Shown: positions 52,123 through 61,594, counted from the first letter of the stretch. The stretch is 64,000 bases of DNA from an uncultured Collinsella sp. (GCA_900545665.1 UQZU01000003.1:47353-111352); one strand, 5' to 3'. The notes: a model not told the origin generated them from the sequence alone. Made by a program: numbers and translations.

Positions 52123-53271
52123 ATGGCCAAGAATTCAGGTCCCGTACGTACCGTTCATGCTCGCACGACGGGTAAAGAGCGCGATGAGATGATCGCCACC
52201 ACCAAGGCCGAGATCGAGAAGAAATTTGGCCAGGGTTCCATCATGAGGTACGGCGACGGTGGCCCCGAGCTCGAGGTCGAGGCCATTCCCACGGGCGCCC
52301 TGGCCCTCGATGCCGCTCTGGGTATCGGCGGTGTGCCGCGCGGCCGTATCGTCGAGATTTACGGTCCTGAGTCCTCCGGTAAGACAACGCTTTCGCTTGA
52401 GATCCTGGCCGAGGCCCAGGCAATGGGTGGCGTTGTGGCATTTATCGATGCCGAGCACGCGCTCGATCCCACATATGCCGCGCGCATCGGCGTGGATATC
52501 GACGAGGTACTGATTTCCCAGCCCGATACGGGTGAGCAGGCGCTCGAGATCGTTGACATGCTCGTGCGTTCCGGCGCCATCGATGCCATCGTCGTCGACT
52601 CCGTCGCCGCGCTGACCCCGCGTGCCGAGATCGAGGGAGAAATCGGCGACACTACGGTCGGTCTTCAGGCTCGCCTGATGAGCCAGGCGCTCCGCAAGCT
52701 CGCCGGCTCGCTGTCCAAGTCCAACACGACGTGCATTTTCATTAACCAGCTGCGTGAGAAGATCGGCGTCATGTTCGGCAATCCCGAGACTACGACGGGC
52801 GGCCGCGCCCTTAAGTTCTTCTCTTCGGTACGTATCGACATTCGCCGCATCGACAGCATTAAGCTTAAGGACGAGGTTATCGGTAACCGCGTGCGCGCCA
52901 AGGTCGTTAAGAACAAGGTGGCAGCTCCGTTCCGTTCTGCTGAGTTCGACATCATGTACGGTACGGGCATCTCTAAGGAGGGCTCGATTCTGGACATGGC
53001 TGTCGAGTGCGGCATCTGCAAGAAGATGGGCTCCTGGTTCGCCTATGGCGAGGACAAGCTCGGCAACGGTCGCGAGGCCGCCAAGGCGTTCCTGCGCGAA
53101 CACCCCGATTGCGCTGACGAGATTGAGCATAAGGTCCGCCTTGCCTGTGGACTTGAGTTTGATGACGATGCTCCGTCCGAGGTCGAGCTGACCGATCAGC
53201 CTGCGCCTGAGGAGTTTGACGAGCTTTACGCCATCGATGGTTCCGCCATGCTCGATGATGACGACGAGTAG
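52123..53271 (+). CDS. recA: Recombinase RecA
   Basis: Homologous recombination and SOS co-protease. The 382-residue protein has Walker A GPESSGKTTL (about 83-92), the IDAEHALDP segment, VVDSVAALTP, and the L2 region around MFGNPETTTGGRAL. The C-terminal tail is acidic (LDDDDE). ATG 52123 follows AAGAGGAGG. A LexA-regulated promoter and an 11-bp-phased array lie upstream, and recX follows 11 bp later. Confidence 0.97.
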   Translation: MAKNSGPVRTVHARTTGKERDEMIATTKAEIEKKFGQGSIMRYGDGGPELEVEAIPTGALALDAALGIGGVPRGRIVEIYGPESSGKTTLSLEILAEAQAMGGVVAFIDAEHALDPTYAARIGVDIDEVLISQPDTGEQALEIVDMLVRSGAIDAIVVDSVAALTPRAEIEGEIGDTTVGLQARLMSQALRKLAGSLSKSNTTCIFINQLREKIGVMFGNPETTTGGRALKFFSSVRIDIRRIDSIKLKDEVIGNRVRAKVVKNKVAAPFRSAEFDIMYGTGISKEGSILDMAVECGICKKMGSWFAYGEDKLGNGREAAKAFLREHPDCADEIEHKVRLACGLEFDDDAPSEVELTDQPAPEEFDELYAIDGSAMLDDDDE

Positions 53272-53282
53272 CGGTTACGCTC

Positions 53283-53975
53283 ATGTCGTATACGGTGACC
53301 GAGGCCACGGTCGTCTTTCCCGATAAGAAGGCGGCCTCCTCGTTCTCAAGCGGGTATGCGTCCAAAAAGCCTTGCGCACATATCGATTGTGAGCTTGAGG
53401 GCGGTTTTGAGCGGTCCATTTGGATTCCCGTGCGGGTCGCGCGGCTGTATGTCAAAAACCGCCCCGATCTTCCCTGTGATTGGGACAACTTCCGTGAGGC
53501 GGTGCAGCTCATTGAGCGTAAATGTGCACTTACCATGGTGACCGAGATGTTATCGCGCCGCGACCATGCGACGGGTGAGGTCCGTGACAAGCTGGCTCGC
53601 TACGGCTTTCACCAGCCTGCGATCGATTTCGCCGTCGAGCGCGCCACCGAGTATCACTTTTTAGACGAGAACCGCTTTTGCTCGTACTTTATCGAGGAGC
53701 GCAAGCGGCGCGGTTGGGGACAGCGCAAAATCGAGACCGAGCTCAAGCGCCGTCATGTCGTGCTCGATGACATTCCCGGTTATCCCGAGGATTATTTTGC
53801 CGTCGAAGACGATTTGGCGCGTGCGTCAGCCCTGCTCGCCAAGCGGCGTGTTCCAGAGACGCGCGGATTCGAAAAACTGGTTCGGTTTTTGATGGGCAAG
53901 GGCTTCTCGTATCACATCGCCGCCGATGCCGTTAAGGCACGTCTCGATGCCGAACGTGAGGAATGTGCGGTTTAG
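53283..53975 (+). CDS. recX: RecA regulator RecX
   Basis: Inhibits or modulates RecA filaments. The 230-residue protein has an N-terminal region of about 80 residues of unclear fold and then three-helix RecX repeats, for example RRDHATGEVRDKLARYGF and ENRFCSYFIEERKRRGWGQRKI. It lies 11 bp after recA, so it is SOS-induced with it. It is longer than the E. coli protein but normal for Gram-positive RecX. Confidence 0.9.
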   Translation: MSYTVTEATVVFPDKKAASSFSSGYASKKPCAHIDCELEGGFERSIWIPVRVARLYVKNRPDLPCDWDNFREAVQLIERKCALTMVTEMLSRRDHATGEVRDKLARYGFHQPAIDFAVERATEYHFLDENRFCSYFIEERKRRGWGQRKIETELKRRHVVLDDIPGYPEDYFAVEDDLARASALLAKRRVPETRGFEKLVRFLMGKGFSYHIAADAVKARLDAEREECAV

Positions 53976-54037
53976 GCGTATGCGTTTTGTGGCCCTGCCG
54001 TTCACCGCGTTTTAGCCGCCGTGCCGGGGCCATTTAT

Positions 54038-54066
54038 TTGACAGTTGTTGTGGTTCAACGTACGAT
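54038..54066 (+). promoter_or_regulatory. Promoter upstream of rny
   Basis: TTGACA (54038-54043), a 17-bp spacer and TACGAT (54061-54066) make the best sigma70-type promoter in the window. The 5' leader is about 160 nt. Confidence 0.75.
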
Positions 54067-54171
54067 AAACACTGTCATTTGCTTTGTGATATGTGCTCAT
54101 CTGTGATGAGTTTGTTTATATGTTTATCTGTATCCGACCCGCATAAGCTGCGCCCATATTACTCAAATGTC

Positions 54172-54200
54172 GCGAGCCGTTCGTAAGGACGGTTCGCTTT
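54172..54200 (+). other. Hairpin in the rny leader
   Basis: GCGAGCCGTTC (54172-54182) pairs with GGACGGTTCGC (54187-54197; two G-U pairs) around a 4-nt loop and is followed by TTTGTTG. It resembles an attenuator or processing stem. A 26-codon ATG frame at 54108-54188 ends in its loop but lacks a ribosome-binding site. Confidence 0.55.
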
Positions 54201-54232
54201 GTTGTGTAACGAATCCATAAAAAGGAGTGAGC

Positions 54233-55783
54233 ATGCCTATCATCGCAGCGCTCGTTGGCATCGTTTTGGGTGCCATCGCCGCCATTGCCTACATGCGCAC
54301 CGCCAAGCAGGGTAGTCTTCACGAGGCCGACGAAAAGATCCAGTCGGCACACGCACAGGCTGAGTCCCTGATTGGTGATGCTAAGCGTCAGGCCGAGACC
54401 CTCAAAAAAGAGGCTCTGCTCGAGGCTAAAGAGGAAATCATCAAAAACAAGCAGGCCGCCGAGGCCGAGGACAAGCAGCGTAAGAACGAGATTCGTACGC
54501 TCGAGAACCGCGTGATGCAGCGCGAGGAATCTCTCGATCGCCGCAACGACGCTCTCGACAAGCGTGAACATCAGCTGTCCAGCCAGGCCGGTCAGGTCGA
54601 GAAGCGCTCCCGCGAGCTTGAGGAGCTCTGCGCCAAGCAGACCTCCGAGCTCGAGCGTATCGCCGACCTGACCCGCGAGGACGCCCACAAGGAGCTCCTC
54701 GATAAGGTTCGCGGCGAGGTCACCCACGAGGCTGCCACGATCATTCGCGAGTCCGAGCAGCAGGTTCGCGCCGAGTGCCACAAGACCGCCCAGGAGATTC
54801 TGTCCCTGGCGATTCAGCGCTGCGCTGCCGACCACACAGCCGAGGTCACCGTTACCTCCGTGCACATTCCCTCTGATGACCTCAAGGGCCGTATCATCGG
54901 TCGCGAGGGTCGCAACATCCGGACCTTCGAGCAGGTTTCCGGCGTCAACCTCGTGATCGACGACACGCCTGAGACCGTCGTTCTTTCGAGCTTCGACCCG
55001 GTCCGTCGTGAGACCGCCCGTGTTGCCCTCGAGAACCTCATCGCCGACGGCCGCATTCACCCCGCCCGCATCGAGGAGATGTATCACAAGGCTGCCGACC
55101 TGGTTCAGCAGCGCGTGCGCGAGGCTGGCGAGCAGGCTGCCTTTGATACCGGTATCCACGACCTGCACCCCGAGATCGTCAAGACCCTTGGTGCCCTGCG
55201 CTACCGTACCTCGTTTGGTCAGAATGTGCTTCAGCACTCCCTCGAGGTTTCCGATCTGTGCGGCGTGATGGCTTCCGAGCTTGGCCTGGACGTTGTGACC
55301 GCTAAGCGCGCCGGCCTGCTGCACGACCTGGGCAAGGCAATCGACCACGACGTCGAGGGCCCGCATGCCGTCATCGGCGCCGAGCTTGCCCGCCGTTATG
55401 GCGAGAAGCCCGTTATCGTTCACGCTATCGAGGCTCACCATGCCGATGTCGACCCCAACACGGTGCTCGATGTCCTGGTACAGGCCGCCGATGCCGTCTC
55501 CGCCTCTCGCCCCGGTGCCCGTCGCGAGTCTGCCGAGAACTACATCAAGCGTCTTGAGAAGCTCGAGGAGATTGCCAACTCCCATGAAGGCGTCGAGCGT
55601 ACCTATGCCATGCAGGCTGGTCGCGAGGTCCACGTCATGGTTCAGCCGGACAAGATCTCCGATGCCCAGTCCACGGTCCTGGCTCACGATATCGCCCATC
55701 AGATCGAGGAAGAGATGGAGTATCCCGGTCAGGTGCGCGTCGTCGTGATTCGCGAGAGCCGCGCTGTCGATATCGCTAAATAA
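54233..55783 (+). CDS. rny: Ribonuclease Y
   Basis: Membrane-anchored endoribonuclease starting mRNA decay. The 516-residue protein has an N-terminal transmembrane helix (about 1-23), a long coiled coil (about 30-200), a KH domain (GRIIGREGRNIRTFEQVSGV) and an HD domain with metal residues in QHSLEVSDLCG, LLHDLGKAIDHD and IEAHHADVDP. ATG 54233 follows AAAGGAG; GTG 54227 overlaps that site and is less likely. An ATPase gene follows after one base. Confidence 0.96.
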   Translation: MPIIAALVGIVLGAIAAIAYMRTAKQGSLHEADEKIQSAHAQAESLIGDAKRQAETLKKEALLEAKEEIIKNKQAAEAEDKQRKNEIRTLENRVMQREESLDRRNDALDKREHQLSSQAGQVEKRSRELEELCAKQTSELERIADLTREDAHKELLDKVRGEVTHEAATIIRESEQQVRAECHKTAQEILSLAIQRCAADHTAEVTVTSVHIPSDDLKGRIIGREGRNIRTFEQVSGVNLVIDDTPETVVLSSFDPVRRETARVALENLIADGRIHPARIEEMYHKAADLVQQRVREAGEQAAFDTGIHDLHPEIVKTLGALRYRTSFGQNVLQHSLEVSDLCGVMASELGLDVVTAKRAGLLHDLGKAIDHDVEGPHAVIGAELARRYGEKPVIVHAIEAHHADVDPNTVLDVLVQAADAVSASRPGARRESAENYIKRLEKLEEIANSHEGVERTYAMQAGREVHVMVQPDKISDAQSTVLAHDIAHQIEEEMEYPGQVRVVVIRESRAVDIAK

Positions 55784-55784
55784 C

Positions 55785-56870
55785 ATGAGCGACGCGAACG
55801 AGCTCATCTCATTTATCGCGTCGATGTCGGGGGAGGGCAACCTTCGCGTCGAGGAGAACCTTGGCGAGGGGTATGTCCGCCTCCGCGTTTCGGAGGCCGA
55901 GCGGCGCCAGGCAAAGCACGACATTCAGCATGTCGAGGATATCGTCATCGAAATGCTCCGTAATGCTCGCGATGCCGGCGCCGACAAGGTCTATCTCGCT
56001 ACGACCAAGGAAGATGGCGTCCGCACGCTTGTCTTTCTGGATAACGGCTCGGGTGTTCCGCAGGATATGCAAGAGCGAATCTTCGATGCTCGCGTTACCT
56101 CAAAGCTCGAGAGCATGAAGATGGACCGTTGGGGCGTTCACGGTCGTGGCATGGCATTGTTTTCGATCAAGCAGAACACCGACGAGGCCCGTGTGGTCAC
56201 GTCCGGCGTCGATCTTGGTTCAGCCTTTAAGGTGAGCGTTGCGGCGGACCGCCTTAGTGAGCGTGCCGATCAGTCCAGCTGGCCCCAGGCCGTCAAGGAT
56301 GAGGACGGACGTTATGTCTGTGCTCGCGGTCCGCATAATATTATTCGCTCTGCTTGTGAGTTTGCGCTCGAGGAGTTGCGTGGTTGCGATGTCTATCTTG
56401 GTTCTCCGTCTGAGATTGCCGCGACCCTTTATGCTCAGGCGTCAAGTCGGCTTGATACGTCGCGTCTCCTGTTCATTGATGACGAGAGCGAGCTTCCGGT
56501 TGTCGACCGTTTAGGCCTTGCCTCTGATGCCGAGGACTTTATCCGTATCTGTTCGGGTTTGGGTCTAGAGATGTCCGAGCGCACGGCCCATCGCATTTTG
56601 GCAGGGCAGATTAAGCCCGTTCGCGGTGTGACCGCGCGTCTGCTGCGCGAGCGTGATTCGTCCTCGCATGCGCCGGCTCCTGTCGATCTTGCGAAGGATC
56701 GTCGCGGGCTACGTATTGCCAAGGATGACATGGCACAGTTTTCGCGTGCTGTGGAGCGCGACTTTAATGACCTTGCCGCACGGTACTATCTCAACCTTTG
56801 CGGCGACCCAAAGATTCGTGTTTCGCGTGATCGAATTACTGTGACCTTCGATCTTACCAAAGAGGAATAG
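55785..56870 (+). CDS. GHKL-family ATPase of unknown role
   Basis: A 361-residue soluble protein with one recognisable domain, a GHKL (histidine-kinase/Hsp90/MutL-type) ATP-binding fold: N-box EMLRNARDAGA (E56, N60), G1 DNGSGVP (D86, G88, G90) and G2 GVHGRGMALFSIKQN (117-131). There is no histidine phosphorylation domain, no sensor or receiver, and no MutL or Hsp90 C-terminal domain. The C-terminal 200 residues contain a SERTAHRILAGQIKPVRG segment and an ARYYLNLCGDPKIRVSRDRITV beta end I cannot place. It starts one base after rny, with spoVS after it, so a link with RNase Y is plausible but unproven. Confidence 0.75.
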   Translation: MSDANELISFIASMSGEGNLRVEENLGEGYVRLRVSEAERRQAKHDIQHVEDIVIEMLRNARDAGADKVYLATTKEDGVRTLVFLDNGSGVPQDMQERIFDARVTSKLESMKMDRWGVHGRGMALFSIKQNTDEARVVTSGVDLGSAFKVSVAADRLSERADQSSWPQAVKDEDGRYVCARGPHNIIRSACEFALEELRGCDVYLGSPSEIAATLYAQASSRLDTSRLLFIDDESELPVVDRLGLASDAEDFIRICSGLGLEMSERTAHRILAGQIKPVRGVTARLLRERDSSSHAPAPVDLAKDRRGLRIAKDDMAQFSRAVERDFNDLAARYYLNLCGDPKIRVSRDRITVTFDLTKEE

Positions 56871-56944
56871 TGCCTTTACCGAGTCCACTCGGTACGATAC
56901 AGTTATTGCAGTTAAAACGTACTTTTAAACGCAGGAGTTTCTTC

Positions 56945-57262
56945 ATGGATTGCCTGAAGGTATCAAGCAAATCATCGCCCGCGTCCGTTGCCGGCGCCAT
57001 CGCCGGCATGGTCAAGGATGGTGTACCCGTCAACATCCAGTGTGTCGGCGCTGGTGCTGTCAACCAGGCCATTAAGGCCGTGGCTATCGCGCGCGGTTTT
57101 TTGATTCCAACCGGTTTTGATATTTCCTGCGCGCCCGTGTTCTCCGACATCCTCATTAACGGGGATTCGCGCACGGCCATCCGCCTTTCTATCTACGTTC
57201 ACCAGATCAATCGAGCTGCTATGGATAACGTCGTCATGGATGATGTTAAGCCTGTGGCATAG
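56945..57262 (+). CDS. spoVS: Stage V sporulation protein S family protein
   Basis: A 105-residue Alba-like nucleic-acid-binding protein. The sequence from LKVSSKSSPASVAGAIAGMV through VNIQCVGAGAVNQAIKAVAI to AIRLSIYVH is typical. SpoVS occurs in many non-sporulating bacteria; nothing else here suggests sporulation. ATG 56945 follows AGGAG (56933-56937). A short palindrome ACCGAGT-cc-ACTCGGT lies at 56878-56893, just before a TACGAT that could be a -10. Confidence 0.93.
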   Translation: MDCLKVSSKSSPASVAGAIAGMVKDGVPVNIQCVGAGAVNQAIKAVAIARGFLIPTGFDISCAPVFSDILINGDSRTAIRLSIYVHQINRAAMDNVVMDDVKPVA

Positions 57263-57301
57263 CTTCTGCTTGCCTCGTTTCGCTCCCCAACGTTAGGACT
57301 T

Positions 57302-58678
57302 ATGCACATGGATCAGCGTTCCGTACGCGATATTCTTGCCGGTAAAACCTACTTTATCCGCACCTTTGGCTGCCAGATGAATCAGCACGACTCCGAGCGC
57401 GTGAGCGGTCTGCTCGATTCGTATGGTTGCCTCATGGCGCTCGATCTTGAGCATGCCGATATCGTTGTCTTCATGACATGCTGCGTGCGCGAGGCCGCCG
57501 ATACTCGCCTGTACGGTCAGTGCAATTCTTGCAAAAGCCTGCCGCCTTCGCCTTCGGGCAAGCGTGTGGTTGCCGTGGGCGGCTGCATCGCGCAGCGTGA
57601 TGGCGAGGGACTGCTCACCAACGTCGATAACGTCAATGTCATCTTTGGCACGCATTCTATCGCACATGTGGCCGAGCTCATTGCCGAGGCGTTCCTTGAC
57701 GGCAAGCGTCATATCCGCACCAATGAACATGAGGATACGGATGCCATGAGCATGCCGTGGCATCGCGAGACCCAGTATCACGCCTGGGTGCCCATCATGA
57801 CGGGCTGCAATAATTTCTGCACCTATTGCATCGTGCCGTACGTGCGCGGTCGCGAAAAGAGCCGCCCCTTCGAGGAGATTGTCGACGAGGTGACTGGTTT
57901 GGTGCGCCAGGGCGTGCGTGAGATTACGCTGCTAGGCCAAAACGTTAACTCATATGGTCGCGATCTGTTTGGCAAGCCGCGTTTTGCCGATCTGCTGCGT
58001 GCCGTGGGCGATACGGGTGTGGAACGCATCTTCTTTACGTCTTCGCATCCCAAGGACCTGTTGCCTGAGACCATCGACGCCATGGCCGAGACGCCTGCCG
58101 TTATGCCGCAGCTGCACTTGGCCGTCCAGTCAGGTTCGACGCGGATCCTCAAAGAGATGAATCGCCGTTATACACGCGAGGACTATTTGGACCTGGTCGA
58201 TCGCATTCGCAACCGTATGCCCGATATCGCGCTCTCGACCGACATTATCGTCGGCTTCCCAGGCGAGACTGAAGAAGACTTTGAGCAGACGCTCTCGCTT
58301 GCCGAGACGGTCCGCTATGCCCAGGCCTATACCTTCATCTATTCCAAGCGTGCCGGTACCCCGGCCGCAGAGATTGACGATCCTACGCCGCATGAGGTTA
58401 TTCTCGAGCGTTTCAACCGCCTGGTTAAGGTTATCGAGATCACGGCACATGAGTATAACCAGGGTGAGCTTCATACTGTGGTGCCGGCGCTCATTGAGGG
58501 CACGAGCAAGAAGAACGATGCGGTCCTGCTGGGCAAGAGTCCTAAGAATCAGACCGTGCATGCGCCTATTCCCGAGGGTTACAGTATCGATCAGCTTGTT
58601 GGCAAGATCGTTGATGTTGACGTTGACGTTGCCAAGACCTGGTATTTGTCCGGCTCCGTTGTGGGCGAGCCGCGCTAA
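57302..58678 (+). CDS. miaB: tRNA-2-methylthio-N6-dimethylallyladenosine synthase
   Basis: Radical SAM methylthiotransferase modifying i6A37, the product of MiaA encoded next. N-terminal domain cysteines are in TFGCQMNQHDSER, FMTCCVREAAD and VGGCIAQ. The SAM cluster is CNNFCTYC. A C-terminal TRAM domain completes 458 residues. Note CC in MTCCVRE in place of the usual NTC. ATG 57302 or 57308 (better spaced from AGGA). Overlaps miaA by one base. Confidence 0.95.
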   Translation: MHMDQRSVRDILAGKTYFIRTFGCQMNQHDSERVSGLLDSYGCLMALDLEHADIVVFMTCCVREAADTRLYGQCNSCKSLPPSPSGKRVVAVGGCIAQRDGEGLLTNVDNVNVIFGTHSIAHVAELIAEAFLDGKRHIRTNEHEDTDAMSMPWHRETQYHAWVPIMTGCNNFCTYCIVPYVRGREKSRPFEEIVDEVTGLVRQGVREITLLGQNVNSYGRDLFGKPRFADLLRAVGDTGVERIFFTSSHPKDLLPETIDAMAETPAVMPQLHLAVQSGSTRILKEMNRRYTREDYLDLVDRIRNRMPDIALSTDIIVGFPGETEEDFEQTLSLAETVRYAQAYTFIYSKRAGTPAAEIDDPTPHEVILERFNRLVKVIEITAHEYNQGELHTVVPALIEGTSKKNDAVLLGKSPKNQTVHAPIPEGYSIDQLVGKIVDVDVDVAKTWYLSGSVVGEPR

Positions 58679-59616
58679 TGGTTTCTCCCGCGGCAGGTCT
58701 TTCCGCCGTTGCGATCGTCGGTCCGACGGCGGTTGGTAAGAGTGATGTTGCCGACTGTTTGGCCGCTCGTCTTTCGTCCGAAGTGCTGTCGTGCGATGCG
58801 ATGCAAATCTATCGCGGCATGGACATCGGTACCGCAAAGATGGCGCCCGATGAGTGTACGGCGCCGCTGCGTCTCGTCGACATTGTAGAGCCGGGTGTGG
58901 CATATTCTGCTGCGCTTTATCAGGCTGACGCTCGCGCGCATGTTGAACGTCTCCTTGGTTCGGGTCGCCTGCCGGTTTTTTGCGGAGGTACGGGGCTGTA
59001 TCTCAAGGCCGCCCTCGATGAAATGGACTTTCCTTCGGGTGAACTTGAGGACGATCGTCGTATGGGCTATCAGGAGCTTGCCGAGCGTATTGGCGAGGAA
59101 GAGCTGCATGCCCTGCTTGCCGAGCGCGACCCAGAATCGGCTGCTGTTATTCATCCCCATAATGTGCGCCGTGTGATTCGTGCGCTCGAGATGCATGATG
59201 ATGGTATTTCCTATGCACAGCAAAAAAGTCAGTTTAGTGTTCCGCGCGAGCATTATCATGCTCTATGGTTTGGTCTGACGCGTAATCGCGAGGTGCTCTA
59301 CGAGCGCATTAACCTGCGTGTCGATATGATGTTTGAGCAGGGTCTTGTCGATGAGGTTCGCGGTCTTATGGACCAGGGGCTGGGAGATGCCCTGACTTCG
59401 ATGCAGGCAATTGGCTATAAAGAGATCATTGATGCTTTCAATGGCGTGATTTCTATGGATGAGGCTCGCGAACTCATCAAGATGCGTTCGCGTCGCTATG
59501 CCAAACGTCAGCTTTCGTGGTTTAAGCGCGATGACCGTATCGTGTGGTTTGATATGGACGAGTTTACGATCGATGATGTCGTTGAGGACATCCTGCATCG
59601 TATTGAGGCTGCCTAA
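58678..59616 (+). CDS. miaA: tRNA dimethylallyltransferase
   Basis: Transfers dimethylallyl from DMAPP to A37 of tRNA. The 312-residue protein has the P-loop GPTAVGKSDVAD (about 16-27), DAMQIYRGMDIGTAK, and GGTGLYLKAALD. It depends on the MEP pathway encoded at dxr/ispG for DMAPP. ATG overlaps the miaB stop; hflX overlaps its stop in turn. The miaB-miaA-hflX order is conserved in Gram-positives. Confidence 0.96.
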   Translation: MVSPAAGLSAVAIVGPTAVGKSDVADCLAARLSSEVLSCDAMQIYRGMDIGTAKMAPDECTAPLRLVDIVEPGVAYSAALYQADARAHVERLLGSGRLPVFCGGTGLYLKAALDEMDFPSGELEDDRRMGYQELAERIGEEELHALLAERDPESAAVIHPHNVRRVIRALEMHDDGISYAQQKSQFSVPREHYHALWFGLTRNREVLYERINLRVDMMFEQGLVDEVRGLMDQGLGDALTSMQAIGYKEIIDAFNGVISMDEARELIKMRSRRYAKRQLSWFKRDDRIVWFDMDEFTIDDVVEDILHRIEAA

Positions 59617-60905
59617 TGGCCCGTTTCCCCCTTGTTCCCACGGCACCCGAGCCCGAGCGTGCCATATTAGTTGGTGTTGAGTGGCGCGACAATGCATGGC
59701 CACTTGATCGATCGCTTGATGAGCTGGAGCGTCTTGCCCACACGGCTGGTGCCCAGTGCGTGGCACGCTTGTCGCAGCGTTTGGTAAAGCCGTATCCTAA
59801 ATCGTTTATCGGCTCCGGTAAGGTTGAGGAGCTTTGCGGGCTCGTGCATCGTATGGATGTCGATGTTGTTATCTTCGACGACGATTTATCGCCCTCGCAG
59901 CAGTCTTATCTGGAGAAAGCCGTGGGCGAGCCGGTAAAGATTATCGATCGCACAGCACTGATCCTGGATATCTTTGGCTTGCATGCTCAGACGCGTGAGG
60001 GACGCCTACAGGTACAGCTGGCACAGCTTCAATATCTGTTGCCTCGTCTGCGCGGTATGTGGAGCCATCTTGCCAAGGAGCAGACGCGCGGCGGCATCGG
60101 TTCGCGCTTTGGCCAGGGTGAAAGCCAGCTCGAGGTTGACCGTCGCCTCATTCGTAATAAGATCGCTGCGCTTCGTCGTGAGCTCAAGCAGGTTGAACAG
60201 CGTCGCGATGTTCAATCCAAGAGCCGCATTGAGTCACCGGCGTTTCGCGTCGCGTTAGCCGGTTATACCAATGCCGGTAAATCGACGTTGCTCAATCGTC
60301 TGACCGGCTCTACGGTACTTTCTCAGGACAAGCTGTTTGCTACGCTCGACCCGACGACGCGTTCGTATCGCCTGCCCGGCGGTCGCGGCATGACGATTAC
60401 CGATACCGTCGGCTTTATTCAAAAGCTGCCGCATGGTCTGGTCGATGCCTTTAAATCGACGCTGTCCGAAGTGTTGGGTGCCGATCTAATTCTCAAAGTC
60501 GTAGATGCGTCTGATGAGGACTATGAGCGGCAACTGGAGGCTGTCGACCGCGTGCTTGATGAGATCGGCGCTGGAGAGCGCCTAACGCTGACCGTATTCA
60601 ATAAAATCGATCTTCTCGATAGCGTTGATCGATTGAGCTTCCGTCGTCGCTATCCCGAGGCCGTGCTGTTCTCGGCCCAGACGGGCGAGGGACTCGACGA
60701 TCTCGTCGACCGTATTGCTCGTGAGGCGGCTGCTACCGATGTGTTGCTCTCTGCTGAAATCCCGTATCGTGAGGGCGCCCTCATCACGTTGGTGCATGAG
60801 CAGGGAACCCTTTTGCACGAGGAATATCTTGAGGACGGCGTTCGTATTGTGGCGAAGCTACCGGCCCGTATCGCGCCGCGGCTCGAGCGTTATCGCACCG
60901 AGTAG
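59616..60905 (+). CDS. hflX: GTPase HflX
   Basis: Ribosome-associated GTPase that splits stalled 70S ribosomes under stress. The 429-residue protein has the HflX N-terminal domain (KPYPKSFIGSGKVEEL, VIFDDDLSPSQQ), a helical hairpin RLRGMWSHLAKEQTRGGIGSR (in part), then the G domain: AGYTNAGKSTLLN, LDPTTR, DTVGFIQKLP and NKIDLL. Its last 16 bp overlap the converging minus-strand gene. Confidence 0.95.
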   Translation: MARFPLVPTAPEPERAILVGVEWRDNAWPLDRSLDELERLAHTAGAQCVARLSQRLVKPYPKSFIGSGKVEELCGLVHRMDVDVVIFDDDLSPSQQSYLEKAVGEPVKIIDRTALILDIFGLHAQTREGRLQVQLAQLQYLLPRLRGMWSHLAKEQTRGGIGSRFGQGESQLEVDRRLIRNKIAALRRELKQVEQRRDVQSKSRIESPAFRVALAGYTNAGKSTLLNRLTGSTVLSQDKLFATLDPTTRSYRLPGGRGMTITDTVGFIQKLPHGLVDAFKSTLSEVLGADLILKVVDASDEDYERQLEAVDRVLDEIGAGERLTLTVFNKIDLLDSVDRLSFRRRYPEAVLFSAQTGEGLDDLVDRIAREAAATDVLLSAEIPYREGALITLVHEQGTLLHEEYLEDGVRIVAKLPARIAPRLERYRTE

Positions 60906-61594
60906 ACGAGCTCCAAAATGCCTAGAATGATGGGCTGATGCAGCAGATAAAAGGGGAGTGCATGACGTCCAAGGCTGGCGAGCGCCGGGACGGGATTGGC
61001 GTAGGCCCAGCTAGGGACGGTCTTATCGATTCCCTGCGCTATATGTGCGGCGAAGTATCCTGCAAGATACATAAAGATAAACGGGATGATGGGGTAGTAA
61101 TCGCCTGAAACAAACCCAGAGCTCGGAAATCCCAGCCACGCCAGGTAGGGGACAGGATAGATCGTTTTGGGGATACTCCAGGTGAGGGCGAACAACACAA
61201 GGCATAGGGATATGCCCCATCTCGCCGATATCTTCTTAAGGACGGGATCGGTCAACGCCACGATGCCGGTACATGCGGCCATGCAGTAGATGATGCCAAA
61301 ATTAACCGAATCGTCTACTGAGACAAGTGTTGTTGCCAACCAGACGACGAGTGCTGCTAAGGCGTATTTGGCGGCACGTTTGATATTGTTGCGCGAAAGA
61401 GTGCACATCCAACCCGCGATAAACAAGAATACCCAGCTGATGCTGGCGCGCCAGATGTCTTGAAAGACAGTCTGGGTAAACCAGGGCATATCCCAACCGT
61501 ACAGGTAGGCGAGATCGTAGCAAGCGTGAAAACCTGCCATTGAAATCATCGTAAACCCGCGGACGGTATCAAAGATGGTGATGCGTTTTTTCAT
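60890..61594 (-). CDS. DUF1624-type membrane protein (HGSNAT-like acyltransferase family)
   Basis: A 234-residue polytopic protein with about seven hydrophobic helices. The start TIFDTVRGFTMISMAGFHACYDLAY has the Arg-Gly and His positions typical of the heparan-alpha-glucosaminide N-acetyltransferase catalytic family, and the end RHALPFYLLHQPIILGIL is also family-like. Such proteins are thought to move acyl groups across membranes; the substrate is unknown. Its ATG overlaps the lexA stop (TAATG), so it is translationally coupled to lexA and probably SOS-induced. It converges on and overlaps hflX by 16 bp. Confidence 0.8.
   Translation of the reverse strand: MKKRITIFDTVRGFTMISMAGFHACYDLAYLYGWDMPWFTQTVFQDIWRASISWVFLFIAGWMCTLSRNNIKRAAKYALAALVVWLATTLVSVDDSVNFGIIYCMAACTGIVALTDPVLKKISARWGISLCLVLFALTWSIPKTIYPVPYLAWLGFPSSGFVSGDYYPIIPFIFMYLAGYFAAHIAQGIDKTVPSWAYANPVPALASLGRHALPFYLLHQPIILGILELVYSVR

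Noticed and set aside
54108..54188. 26-codon frame (MSLFICLSVSDPHK...) in the rny leader ending in a hairpin loop
   Set aside because: No ribosome-binding site, no regulatory codon run and no similarity recognised. Its stop in the hairpin loop is probably chance.
56945..57262. Evidence for sporulation
   Set aside because: SpoVS is widespread in non-sporulating bacteria, and no other sporulation gene appears in the window.
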